NCBI GenBank assembly: GCA_014193115.1
Contig: BJHQ01000010.1
Coordinates: 108,118 to 172,117 of the forward strand
Source: Planctomycetota bacterium
GTDB lineage: Bacteria; Planctomycetota; UBA11346
DNA: 64,000 bases
Reading direction: 5' to 3'
Position numbers and translations under genes: made by a program. Of this stretch, positions 46,389 to 51,853 are shown piece after piece (positions within the stretch are counted from its first letter, which is position 1; every line of letters begins with the position of its first letter). Below the pieces are notes generated by a model, which saw only the letters and a list, made by a program, of their open reading frames with translations, was not told where the DNA came from and did no database searches.

Positions 46389-46767
46389 CAGCCAGGACCG
46401 CTTGTCCCGGGCCGTCGGTCACTCGCTCACGCTTCGCCGGTGGATGCATCAGCACGGAACCGACCTGTTGTGCTGAGACGGTGCGACGCATCTTCGGGCG
46501 GATGAACCCAGGCATGGCGGCGATCTTGAACTCGCGCTGACCGCTGTCCTGAACGAAGAGGAAATCGCCCAACTGCGACGGCGCATCCTTCCCTCGCTCA
46601 ATGCTGCAGCTCAAGCTGACAGGCGCGGTGGTCGCCTTCCGCTCGGGTACCAGTGCGAAGCCGGGTGTTCGGTTGCTATCGACCAGCGTGAGGCCGCGAT
46701 CCTTCCTTCGGCACGTGATGGAACTGCTGCGGGCAGGTGACGGACTTTCCCAGATAGCCCGTCACAT
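46389..46767 (+). pseudogene. decayed large serine recombinase, middle part
   Basis: Aligns over its length with 59141-59530 of the intact recombinase: AGCCAGGACCGCTTGTCCCG, CGGGCGGATGAACCCAGGCA, GAGGAAATCGCCCAACTG and GACGGACTTTCCCAGATAGC are shared. Several small deletions and an in-frame TGA (in TTGTGCTGAGACGG) break the reading frame. Catalytic-domain and start sequences are absent. It covers an earlier part of the gene than the fragment at 34434-34557. Confidence 0.85.
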
Positions 46768-46860
46768 CTCGCCGCCACCCGGCGTCGGTCAGTGCCTGTT
46801 GCCAACCTCGATCGTCAGGTACTCGCAGAACTGGCCTGTTCTAGGACTAGCGCAGCGCGG

Positions 46861-47406
46861 TCAGGCCGCCCACAGCGCGATGCCGTGGTCCTTGAGGCAA
46901 GCCATCCAGGCCAGGCGTTCCTTCGAGCGCACCGTCTTGAGCAGGCATTGGATCTTCTCCTCTTCGGACAACCGGCGCGGCTGGTTCCTGAGGGTCATGC
47001 CTGCCTGCTCAGGCGTCAGGTCCGCCTTCCTGCCATTACAGGTCTTGCAGGCGGCGACGACGTTGGTCAGCACGTCCGACCCGCCTTTGCAGCGGGGGAT
47101 GACGTGGTCGCGTGTGCCCGTGGCCATGGTCAGGCGGGCATCGCAATACTGGCATCGGAAGGCGTCGCGGATGAGCACGGCGCGCCGGCTTGGCGTGTCG
47201 AACAGCTTGCGCTTGCGCCGGGTCGAGACCTGGTGGCGCATGACCAGCACGGCCGGCAGGCGGAACGACGCAGAGGCGCTGCGCACCACGTCGTCATAGG
47301 ACGACAGGGGCGTGGCCTTGCCCTGGAAGACCAGGGTGAGGGCGTCGATCCAATGTTCCTGGATCGTGAGGAACTCGTAGCTCGCATTCAGCACCATGCA
47401 GCGCAT
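46861..47406 (-). CDS. HNH endonuclease
   Basis: A 181-residue protein from ATG 47406, chosen because AGGAG lies seven bases upstream and homology starts at MRCMVLNASYEFL. The C-terminal half is an HNH domain with two zinc pairs: FRCQYCDARL, then RDHVIPRCKGGSDVLTNVVAACKTCNGRKADLTPEQ. The invariant D-H and N-x-x-x-A-C of the family are present. Stand-alone HNH proteins of this type are widespread and mostly uncharacterised. Lying directly between the decayed recombinase and the tRNA array, it may belong to the same mobile segment. Confidence 0.88.
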   Translation of the reverse strand: MRCMVLNASYEFLTIQEHWIDALTLVFQGKATPLSSYDDVVRSASASFRLPAVLVMRHQVSTRRKRKLFDTPSRRAVLIRDAFRCQYCDARLTMATGTRDHVIPRCKGGSDVLTNVVAACKTCNGRKADLTPEQAGMTLRNQPRRLSEEEKIQCLLKTVRSKERLAWMACLKDHGIALWAA

Positions 47407-47421
47407 GGAATCTCCTGGGTT

Positions 47422-47508
47422 TGGCGGAAGGCAGTGGACCCGACCCACGGGCCCGGAGGGCCCCATCCGGTTTCCAACCGGCGCCGGCGCCTTGCCGGTC
47501 TACCTTCC
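47422..47508 (-). tRNA. tRNA-Ser(GGA)
   Basis: Class II tRNA: acceptor GGAAGG/CCTTCC, anticodon loop TTGGAAA, long variable arm, T-loop GTCGGGT instead of the usual TTCGA pattern, encoded GCCA end. It begins about 13 bases upstream of the HNH start and is the last gene of the array in the direction of transcription. Confidence 0.8.
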
Positions 47509-47523
47509 CGAGGGGATGAACGA

Positions 47524-47609
47524 TGGCGGAAGCTGAAGGGATCGAACCGCATGCCGATGGCACCATCCGGTTAGCAACCGGCGCCCCGCACCCGCGAGGT
47601 TCAGCTTCC
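47524..47609 (-). tRNA. tRNA-Ser(GCT)
   Basis: Acceptor GGAAGCT/AGCTTCC, anticodon loop TTGCTAA, long variable arm (GATGGTGCCATCGGC), T-loop TTCGATC, encoded CCA. Confidence 0.92.
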
Positions 47610-47626
47610 ATGAAATCGGGTATTGA

Positions 47627-47714
47627 TGGCGGAAGACGACGGAATCGAACCGCATGCCCTGCGGGGCATCATCCCGTTTCGAGCGGGCGGCGACACCATG
47701 TCGCATCATCTTCC
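47627..47714 (-). tRNA. tRNA-Ser(CGA)
   Basis: Acceptor GGAAGAT/GTCTTCC (last pair wobble), anticodon loop CTCGAAA, long variable arm, T-loop TTCGATT, encoded CCA. Confidence 0.92.
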
Positions 47715-47716
47715 CT

Positions 47717-47804
47717 TGGCGGATGCCGGCTGGAATCGAACCGCATGCCGATGGCATCATCCGCTTTCAAGGCGGCGGCGATCACCGCGATCGCGACGGC
47801 ATCC
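47717..47804 (-). tRNA. tRNA-Ser(TGA)
   Basis: Acceptor GGATGCC/GGCATCC, anticodon loop CTTGAAA, long variable arm, T-loop TTCGATT, encoded CCA. With its three neighbours it completes a full serine set. Confidence 0.92.
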
Positions 47805-47812
47805 TGATGTGT

Positions 47813-47892
47813 TGCGCCCGGCGTGAGTCGAACGCGCATGCCTATGGGCATCCGGGTTAGCCGGTCGCGTCTGCCGATTCCGCCACGGACGA
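47813..47892 (-). tRNA. tRNA-Leu(TAA), atypical
   Basis: Leucine-type D arm (TGGCGGAATCGGCAGACGC) and variable arm (TGCC-CATA-GGCA). Six of seven acceptor pairs form; the T-stem has one mismatch. The anticodon loop GCTAACC has C instead of the near-universal T at position 33, and position 28 is mispaired. It is probably decaying or non-canonical. Confidence 0.6.
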
Positions 47893-48088
47893 ATCTGAGG
47901 GACAGAACGCACCGCACTCCGGGCGGGGAGGCCGCAAGGCCGGGGCGGCAGCCCCAACGGGCGCCGAGGAGCGGTGGGCGGATACCATCGGCGAAGCCGA
48001 TCCGCCCACGTTCTCCGCAGCGCAGCGAATGAAAACGAGCTCCGACAATGCCGCGGGGGGCCGGGGGCGAAGCCCCCGAAACAATAAA
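47893..48088. repeat. single divergent copy of the 160-bp structured repeat
   Basis: The gap between tRNA-Leu(TAA) and tRNA-Leu(CAG) holds the same blocks as the tandem repeats at 50941-51440: GGGCGCCGAG (47959), GTGGGCGGAT paired with ATCCGCCCAC around a GGC-GAA-GCC core, and GGGGGCGAAGCCCCC near the end. No coding potential beyond low-complexity frames. Confidence 0.75.
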
Positions 48089-48171
48089 TGCGCAGGGAGG
48101 GAGTCGAACCCTCACAACCTGTGGTCGCCAGATTCTGAGTCTGGTGCGTCTGCCGATTCCGCCACCTACGC
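48089..48171 (-). tRNA. tRNA-Leu(CAG)
   Basis: Acceptor GCGTAGG/CCTGCGC, D arm GCGGAATCGGCAGACGC, anticodon stem-loop CCAGA-CTCAGAA-TCTGG, long variable arm, T-loop TTCGACT. CCA is not encoded. Confidence 0.95.
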
Positions 48172-48180
48172 ATGAGAAAT

Positions 48181-48262
48181 TGTGGGAGGTGGGAGTTGAA
48201 CCCACACGATGATGATCGCCGCGCTCTCGACGCGGTGCGTCTGCCGGTTCCGCCACTCCCAC
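48181..48262 (-). tRNA. tRNA-Leu(GAG)
   Basis: Acceptor GTGGGAG/CTCCCAC, anticodon stem-loop CCGCG-TCGAGAG-CGCGG, long variable arm, T-loop TTCAACT. CCA is not encoded. Confidence 0.94.
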
Positions 48263-48267
48263 GGATC

Positions 48268-48342
48268 TGGTGCCCACGCCAGGAATCGAACCTGGAGTCT
48301 CCTGCTTACCATGCAGGTGCTCTGCCATTGAGCCACACGGGC
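48268..48342 (-). tRNA. tRNA-Thr(GGT)
   Basis: Acceptor GCCCGTG/CGTGGGC, anticodon stem-loop CCTGC-ATGGTAA-GCAGG, T-loop TTCGATT, discriminator A and encoded CCA. Confidence 0.93.
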
Positions 48343-48346
48343 ATGC

Positions 48347-48459
48347 TGGTCGGTGACGAGGGGCGAGCACGGCCGCAGGCCGCGCGGAGAACAGCGGAGG
48401 AGCGAAACCCCAGCCTCCCGGGTGTAGGCCGGTCGCTCTGCCAATTGAGCTAGTCGCCG
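48347..48459 (-). tRNA. tRNA-Val(TAC) interrupted in the T-loop
   Basis: The 5' part is a good tRNA: acceptor CGGCGAC, TA, D arm GCTC-AATTGGCA-GAGC, anticodon loop CCTACAC, then GGGGT-TTCG, the start of a T arm. About 39 bases (48364-48402) follow that do not bel‌ong to a tRNA. Then come CCCTC (four of five pairs with GGGGT), GTCACCG (six of seven acceptor pairs), discriminator A and an encoded CCA. The insert reads, on the plus strand, CGAGCACGGCCGCAGGCC and onward, the same start as in the Gly(GCC) insert. It may be an insertion-inactivated gene or one whose insert is removed from the RNA. Position 33 is C. Confidence 0.65.
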
Positions 48460-48460
48460 A

Positions 48461-48536
48461 TGGAGCCTCATGACGGAGTCGAACCGTCCCCTCCCGCTTA
48501 CAAGGCGGGTGCTCTCCCCCGAGAGCCAGACGAGGC
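48461..48536 (-). tRNA. tRNA-Thr(TGT)
   Basis: Acceptor GCCTCGT/ATGAGGC, anticodon stem-loop CCCGC-CTTGTAA-GCGGG, T-loop TTCGACT, encoded CCA. Confidence 0.93.
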
Positions 48537-48540
48537 CTGT

Positions 48541-48614
48541 TGGACCATGCTGTGGGAGTCGAACCCACCTGGCCGGTTTGGAAGACCGGGACCTCGCCGA
48601 TCGGCCAAGCATGG
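48541..48614 (-). tRNA. tRNA-Gly(TCC)
   Basis: Acceptor CCATGCT/AGCATGG, anticodon stem-loop CCGGT-CTTCCAA-ACCGG, T-loop TTCGACT, discriminator T (usual for Gly) and encoded CCA. Confidence 0.93.
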
Positions 48615-48615
48615 A

Positions 48616-48691
48616 TGGTGCTGTCGGCTGGAATCGAACCAGCGGCCTGCACGTTACGAATGCGCTGCTCTGCCGGCTGAGCTACGACAGC
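48616..48691 (-). tRNA. tRNA-Thr(CGT)
   Basis: Acceptor GCTGTCG/CGACAGC, D arm TAGCTCAGCCGGCAGAGC, anticodon loop TTCGTAA, T-loop TTCGATT, encoded CCA. It completes threonine GGT/TGT/CGT. Confidence 0.92.
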
Positions 48692-48695
48692 AGAT

Positions 48696-49020
48696 TGGTC
48701 CTCGCGGTTGGGCGAGCACGGCCGAAGGCCGCACGCAGCCGGCTGCCCTTTGGGGCAGCCGTGGCCCGCAGGGCGAACCAGCGTGGAACCGCTACGGTTT
48801 CAACGGCTTATAAGACCGAGCCCGCTCGCCTGCGCCCTCTCGACAGCGCACTGCGCTGTCTCGCCCGGCTTCGCCGATACGGTGCTCGCCTCCGGTTTAG
48901 GAAACCGGTGCTCGCCACGGGGCTCGTGGACTCGCCCCGGCTGTGGACGCCGCAGGCCACGCAGGTGGCCTGCTCAGCGCTGCGCGCTGACGTCCTCGCC
49001 CTGTTGCGCTACCACGACAG
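48696..49020 (-). other. rearranged tRNA block with a T-loop insertion and two loose anticodon arms
   Basis: At the low-coordinate end lies a clear tRNA 3' end: GCTGG-TTCG, a 61-base insert (48713-48773) ending in the shared CGAGCACGGC (plus strand), then CCAAC, CGCGAGG, discriminator A and CCA. The insert is nearly identical over ~58 bases to the one in tRNA-Gly(GCC), sharing GGCTGCCC-TT(T/G)-GGGGCAGCC and GTGGCCCGC. Upstream lie an anticodon arm TCGGT-CTTATAA-GCCGT (TAT) with a variable-arm-like hairpin, and another arm CCGGT-TTCCTAA-ACCGG (CCT). The second is flanked on both sides by the ten bases GGTGCTCGCC on the plus strand. No clean 5' acceptor could be assigned, so at least two tRNAs appear broken or heavily interrupted. 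Confidence 0.55.
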
Positions 49021-49021
49021 A

Positions 49022-49095
49022 TGGCCTCGGGAGATGGATTTGAACCATCGTTTCCGGTTTCGTAGACCGGCATCCTTCCGCTAGATGATCCCGAG
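49022..49095 (-). tRNA. tRNA-Arg(ACG)
   Basis: Acceptor CTCGGGA/TCCCGAG, D arm ATCTAGCGGAAGGAT, anticodon stem-loop CCGGT-CTACGAA-ACCGG, T-loop TTCAAAT, discriminator G and encoded CCA. Confidence 0.94.
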
Positions 49096-49100
49096 AGAGA

Positions 49101-49259
49101 TGGACCCCGCGCCGGGGCGAGCACGGCAGGATGCCGCGCGCAGCCGGCTGCCCTTGGGGGCAGCCGTGGCCCGCCGCGACGACAGGACGTTAGAGCGGCG
49201 GGGGAACCCGGATCTCCGCGCTGGCGGCGCGGCGTCGTAAGCCATTGGACGACGCGGAG
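49101..49259 (-). tRNA. tRNA-Gly(GCC) interrupted in the T-loop
   Basis: The 5' half has acceptor CTCCGCG, a GTCC-type D arm, anticodon stem CCGCG/CGCGG with loop CCGCCAG (anticodon GCC), then T-stem CCGGG and TTC. Roughly 86 foreign bases (49118-49203) follow. The other T-stem strand CCCGG, the acceptor strand CGCGGGG (all seven pairs form), discriminator T (the glycine identity base) and an encoded CCA then complete the molecule. Perfect T-stem and acceptor pairing across the insert is strong evidence that both halves belong together. The insert starts CGAGCACGGC on the plus strand and folds into two hairpins. Position 33 is C. Confidence 0.7.
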
Positions 49260-49263
49260 TGAA

Positions 49264-49396
49264 CATGACCGGTAGGACTCTCCCAGCGGGCGGCTCGCCC
49301 CCATCGGGGGGCGAGACTCCGCGCGGCCTCGCGGCCGTGCTCGTCCTACGTCGCCGGGTTTGGAATCCGGGGTCCTGGCTGCTGGACGACAGTCAT
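49264..49396 (-). tRNA. tRNA-Trp(CCA) interrupted in the T-loop
   Basis: Acceptor ATGACTG/CGGTCAT (seven pairs), D arm TC-GTCC-AGCAGCCA-GGAC, anticodon loop TTCCAAA (anticodon CCA) on a stem with one mismatch, T-stem GTAGG/CCTAC perfect. Between the T-stem strands lie about 69 bases instead of seven. The insert begins, in the RNA sense, A then CGAGCACGGCC and GGCCG, the same element start as in Val and Gly but in the opposite orientation. It also holds the hairpin CTCGCCCCC/GGGGGCGAG. CCA is not encoded. Confidence 0.6.
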
Positions 49397-49503
49397 AGAA
49401 GAAGTTCCCCTCCGACCTGCTCCCCCGTGGGGACGATGCCTTCCTCAGGTCATCGGGTCGGTTCGCTGCCAATTGCCGCGGAGGAATTGCGCGGCGCGTT
49501 TGA
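49397..49503. other. spacer without recognised gene inside the array
   Basis: About 107 GC-rich bases between the interrupted Trp gene and tRNA-Lys(CTT). Some D-arm-like words appear (AATTGGCAGCG on the minus strand), but no cloverleaf could be drawn. Confidence 0.35.
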
Positions 49504-49579
49504 TGGTGGGTCGTCCAGGAATCGCACCTGGTTCTGCCGGATAAGAGCCGGCTGCATCGCGTGACTATGCTTACAACCC
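49504..49579 (-). tRNA. tRNA-Lys(CTT)
   Basis: Acceptor GGGTTGT/ACGACCC, anticodon stem-loop GCCGG-CTCTTAT-CCGGC, T-stem CCAGG/CCTGG with loop TGCGATT (G at position 55, unusual), encoded CCA. The D arm (GCAT/ATGC) is also atypical. Confidence 0.82.
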
Positions 49580-49586
49580 GGCACGG

Positions 49587-49661
49587 TGGTGGGCAGCCCT
49601 GGGATCGAACTCGGTTCCCCCGGTTAAAAGCCGGGTGCATCGCCGGGAATGCTTGCCGCCC
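49587..49661 (-). tRNA. tRNA-Lys(TTT)
   Basis: Acceptor GGGCGGC/GCTGCCC, anticodon stem-loop CCCGG-CTTTTAA-CCGGG, T-loop TTCGATC on a stem with two mismatches, encoded CCA. Confidence 0.82.
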
Positions 49662-49772
49662 GGCTTGAAGGGCGTGGTCTGCCGCAGCATGTCTGCCGCG
49701 CCCAGCCGGTCCCGTCGTCCCCCTAGGCCAACGGAATCGGCTCAATCGATATCAATGATATCAATGATATGA
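49662..49772. repeat. spacer with tandem ATATCAATG units
   Basis: A 110-base gap. Close to the tRNA-Cys 3' end (about 49748-49772) the nonamer ATATCAATG is repeated twice and then partly a third time, giving a short AT-rich island in an otherwise GC-rich region. No gene is seen. Confidence 0.55.
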
Positions 49773-49853
49773 TGGACACGCACGGAGGAGTCTCACCTCT
49801 GGCTGACCGCTTTGCAGGCGGCCGCCCAGATCGTGGGCTGAAGCTCGCGCGTG
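49773..49853 (-). tRNA. tRNA-Cys(GCA), atypical D arm
   Basis: Acceptor CACGCGC/GTGCGTG (seven pairs), anticodon stem-loop GCCGC-CTGCAAA-GCGGT, T-loop TGAGACT on a four-pair stem, discriminator T and encoded CCA. The spacer between acceptor and D-stem is eight bases instead of two, and the D arm is a GCCCA/TGGGC hairpin. Confidence 0.72.
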
Positions 49854-49854
49854 A

Positions 49855-49929
49855 TGGCGCTTCCAGCAGGAATCGAACCTGCATTCCCTGATCGACAATC
49901 AGGCGTCCTGGCCGTTGGACGATGGAAGC
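49855..49929 (-). tRNA. tRNA-Asp(GTC)
   Basis: Acceptor GCTTCCA/TGGAAGC, D arm GTCC-AACGGCCA-GGAC, anticodon stem-loop CCTGA-TTGTCGA-TCAGG, T-loop TTCGATT, discriminator G and encoded CCA. Confidence 0.95.
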
Positions 49930-49934
49930 ATGTC

Positions 49935-50105
49935 AAAAAATTGCGGGCGTTGGAATTGCACCAACCTCGTCGGCTTATGTCAGCCGACAGGCTGACGGGG
50001 GAGCGCCGTAGGCGCGCTTCGGGGGCGAAAAGCCCCCGGGCAAAGATGAACGTGGGATGGCGAAGCCGTCCCTTCCGGCGTAGCCGGAACCCCGCACAGC
50101 GGGGA
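49935..50105 (-). other. degenerate tRNA-Met-like sequence with internal hairpins
   Basis: The 3' part (T-stem GTTGG/CCAAC with loop TGCAATT, acceptor strand GCCCGCA) and a stem TCGGC/GCCGA around an eight-base loop containing CAT resemble initiator tRNA-Met. A matching 5' acceptor (TGCGGGG) occurs only ~100 bases upstream, after several GAA- or TTTT-loop hairpins such as GGGGGC-GAAAA-GCCCCC. It may be a decayed or interrupted tRNA-Met. Confidence 0.3.
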
Positions 50106-50165
50106 CGTTCTACATCTGGCCGTTCCGGATCTGTCTCCGGGGAGCCCGCACTGAGTTGAATCGCA

Positions 50166-50232
50166 TGGAATCACGAGGCGTCGAACCTCGATCTCCGCCC
50201 AAGGCGGCGTCCGGCTATTGGACCGTGACAAC
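50166..50232 (-). pseudogene. degenerate tRNA, anticodon arm shortened
   Basis: D arm GTCC-AATAGCC-GGAC and T arm CGAGG-TTCGACG-CCTCG are good, but the anticodon arm is CCGCC-TTG-GGCGG with a three-base loop, and only five acceptor pairs form. TTG would be a Gln anticodon, but the arm cannot work as drawn. Confidence 0.5.
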
Positions 50233-50380
50233 AAAAACTCCGGTTGCTGGTCGGGGATACCGACGCCTGGATTCGGCCCTGGGCAGTATGCACTGACCAG
50301 GGGTGCGTCCGTCGCACGGAGCGACGACCAGGATTGAGACGGGCTGGTCAGCACGCGGTGCGTGCCGGCAGCAACCGGAG
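50233..50380 (-). ncRNA. candidate structured RNA with 12-bp closing stem and T-run
   Basis: A perfect 12-bp inverted repeat (CTCCGGTTGCTG at 50238-50249, CAGCAACCGGAG at 50369-50380) closes a ~143-base segment. The minus-strand transcript ends in TTTTT. Inside are GCACGC-ACC-GCGTGC, a long-range stem CTGACCAG/CTGGTCAG, CGTCGC-TCCGT-GCGACG within it, and GTCGG-TATCC-CCGAC. The multibranch fold with an intrinsic-terminator-like end suggests a stable small RNA. No known family is recognised. It lies 31 bases after tRNA-Ala. Confidence 0.5.
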
Positions 50381-50411
50381 CAGGTTCCCCCGGCACGAGG
50401 CCGGATGGGAC

Positions 50412-50485
50412 TGGTGGACCTTGGAGGGATCGAACCTCCATCCTCCCGGTGCAAGCGGGATGCTCTGCCATTGAGCTAATGGCCC
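50412..50485 (-). tRNA. tRNA-Ala(TGC)
   Basis: Acceptor GGGCCAT/AAGGTCC (one A-A mismatch), D arm TAGCTCAATGGCAGAGC, anticodon stem-loop TCCCG-CTTGCAC-CGGGA, T-loop TTCGATC, encoded CCA. Confidence 0.88.
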
Positions 50486-50488
50486 AGA

Positions 50489-50849
50489 TGACCGCCGCAC
50501 GTGCGGCGGTACTGATTGCGCTACGATATGGATTTTTCAGGGAGCACGTTGGCCGGGGCCATGAACGGAAAAACCCCGGCGGGAGTCCGCCGGGGTTCAG
50601 GGTGCAGTCCGTGGTGAGCGGAAGTTACCCGGAGGCCCCGGCGAGGGTGGTATCCAGAAGGCGATCATTGGTGAGCAAACTGACGGATCCCGAACACATA
50701 CGCGACATGGTCACGCACAGCGCTATGCGCTTGGTGACGGCCGCTTTTCGTGATGTGGTGGGGAGGGTCATGGAAGGCTGGCTCGGTGAACCGCCTGGGT
50801 GGCGGGACGGACAAACTCTACCCGTCAGACTATATATGTCAATGAAAAA
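50489..50849. other. gap with palindrome and terminator, no recognised gene
   Basis: A perfect 20-base palindrome (ACCGCCGCAC/GTGCGGCGGT) lies next to the tRNA-Ala 5' end and an intrinsic terminator at 50569-50597. The remaining ~250 bases hold no gene I can support. Transcription of the second half of the array probably restarts between here and tRNA-Ala. Confidence 0.45.
50569..50597 (-). terminator. intrinsic terminator splitting the tRNA array
   Basis: Minus-strand stem AACCCCGGCGG/CCGCCGGGGTT with a four-base loop, followed by TTTTT: a textbook Rho-independent terminator. It would end the transcript carrying tRNA-Ile through tRNA-Glu. Confidence 0.85.
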
Positions 50850-50921
50850 TGCTCCGACCGGGAATCGAACCCGGTTTTCCGAGTTGAAAGCCCGGCGTTC
50901 TGGCCATTGAACTACCGGAGC
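50850..50921 (-). tRNA. tRNA-Glu(TTC)
   Basis: Acceptor GCTCCGG/TCGGAGC, D arm TAGTTCAATGGCCAGAAC, anticodon stem-loop CCGGG-CTTTCAA-CTCGG, T-loop TTCGATT. CCA is not encoded. Confidence 0.93.
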
Positions 50922-50940
50922 ATGTCCGCATGAAACGATC

Positions 50941-51440
50941 CAGGCAGGGCGGCCAAAAGGCCGGGGGCGGCAGCCCCAATGGGCGCCGAGGGGGTGGTGG
51001 GCGGATAGAATGGGCGAAGCCCATCCGCCCACGCAATCCGTCGCGAAGCGGCGGAATGTGACCCCCGACAAAGCCCGGGGGGAAGGCTGAAGGGCCGTCG
51101 GCGCGAAGCCCCCATGAAAACAACGGGGCGAAGCCCCCGCGGGCGCCGAGGGGTGGTGGGCGGATACAATGGGCGAAGCCCATCCGCCCACGCAATCTGA
51201 CGCGCAGCGTCGGATTGCGAACCCCGACAAAGCCCGGGGGGCAGGCCCGCAGGGCCGTGGGGGCGAAGCCACCATGAAAACAACGGGGCGAAGCCCCCGC
51301 GGGCGCCGAGGGGTGGTGGGCGGATACAATGGGCGAAGCACATCCGCCCACGCAACCTGACGCGCAGCGTCGGATTGCGAACCCCGACAAAGCCCGGGGG
51401 GCAGGCCCGCAGGGCCGTGGGGGCGAAGCCACCAAGAAAA
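50941..51440. repeat. three tandem ~160-bp palindrome-rich repeats
   Basis: GGGCGCCGAG recurs at 50981, 51141 and 51301, exactly 160 bases apart. Each unit contains the long palindrome GTGGGCGGAT...ATCCGCCCAC enclosing GGGC-GAA-GCCC, a TCTGACGCGCAGCGTCGGA palindrome, an ACCCCGACAAAGCCCGGGG block and GGGGC-GAA-GCCCC hairpins. Units 2 and 3 are almost identical; unit 1 is more diverged. A lone copy lies at 47893-48088. Open frames across the repeats are low-complexity artefacts. Confidence 0.9.
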
Positions 51441-51443
51441 AAG

Positions 51444-51529
51444 CTGGCGGGGAGGGACTCGAACCCCCATGGATGCAGGGCATCCGCCTGGTTAACAGCC
51501 AGGTTCCTTACCATTCGGAACACCCGCCA
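51444..51529 (-). tRNA. tRNA-Asn(GTT) with a long variable arm
   Basis: Acceptor TGGCGGG/CCCGCCA, anticodon stem-loop CCTGG-CTGTTAA-CCAGG, T-loop TTCGAGT, discriminator G. The variable region GGATGC-CCT-GCATCC forms a hairpin, which is normal for Ser, Leu and Tyr but not for Asn. CCA is not encoded; a T6 run follows. Confidence 0.8.
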
Positions 51530-51533
51530 TTAT

Positions 51534-51609
51534 TGGTGCCAGCCCCAGGGATCGAACCTGGATTGCCTGTTCTTCAAACAGGTGCCTTGACCACGTCGGC
51601 CAGGCTGGC
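51534..51609 (-). tRNA. tRNA-Phe(GAA)
   Basis: Acceptor GCCAGCC/GGCTGGC, anticodon stem-loop CCTGT-TTGAAGA-ACAGG, T-loop TTCGATC, encoded CCA. Confidence 0.92.
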
Positions 51610-51615
51610 GTGAAT

Positions 51616-51686
51616 TTCCCCGACCAGGATTCGAACCTGGATTCTCGGCTCCAAAGACCGGTGTCCTACCGTTGGACGACCGGGGA
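51616..51686 (-). tRNA. tRNA-Gln(TTG)
   Basis: Acceptor TCCCCGG/TCGGGGA, D arm GTCC-AACGGTA-GGAC, anticodon loop CTTTGGA on a stem with one mismatch, T-loop TTCGAAT. CCA is not encoded. Confidence 0.88.
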
Positions 51687-51690
51687 GTGC

Positions 51691-51765
51691 TGGTTCAGAG
51701 AGGAGGATTCGAACCTCCAACATCCCGGTTCAGAGCCGGGTGTTCTACCATTGAACTATCTCTGA
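51691..51765 (-). tRNA. tRNA-Gln(CTG)
   Basis: Acceptor TCAGAGA/TCTCTGA, anticodon stem-loop CCCGG-CTCTGAA-CCGGG, T-loop TTCGAAT, encoded CCA. Confidence 0.94.
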
Positions 51766-51772
51766 TGATGTG

Positions 51773-51846
51773 GGTGGGCGTATCGGAATCGAACCGATTT
51801 TTCCGGATTCACAGACCGGTGTCCTGGCCGCTAGACGAACGTCCAC
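51773..51846 (-). tRNA. tRNA-His(GTG)
   Basis: Acceptor GTGGACG/CGCCCAC with one mismatch, D arm GTCT-AGCGGCCA-GGAC, anticodon loop CTGTGAA, T-loop TTCGATT, discriminator C (the His identity base). CCA is not encoded. Confidence 0.88.
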
Positions 51847-51853
51847 ATGCTGA

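Noticed and set aside
46601..47574. Plus-strand frames opposite the HNH gene
   Set aside because: They run over the decayed recombinase and antisense to a clear HNH domain and have no recognisable product.
48347..49259. T-loop inserts as group I or group II introns
   Set aside because: They are far too short (39-86 nt) for either intron class and lie outside the anticodon arm where bacterial group I introns usually sit.
49398..49503. Possible extra tRNA between Trp and Lys genes
   Set aside because: D-arm-like words occur, but neither an acceptor nor an anticodon stem could be drawn.
50941..51440. Tandem repeats as a CRISPR array
   Set aside because: The 160-bp units are nearly identical throughout, with no short repeats separated by unique spacers and no cas genes nearby.
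50625..51523. Minus-strand reading frames of 200-280 codons across the 160-bp repeats
   Set aside because: Their translations repeat the DNA repeat itself in several frames and overlap tRNA-Glu and tRNA-Asn; no conserved protein is visible.
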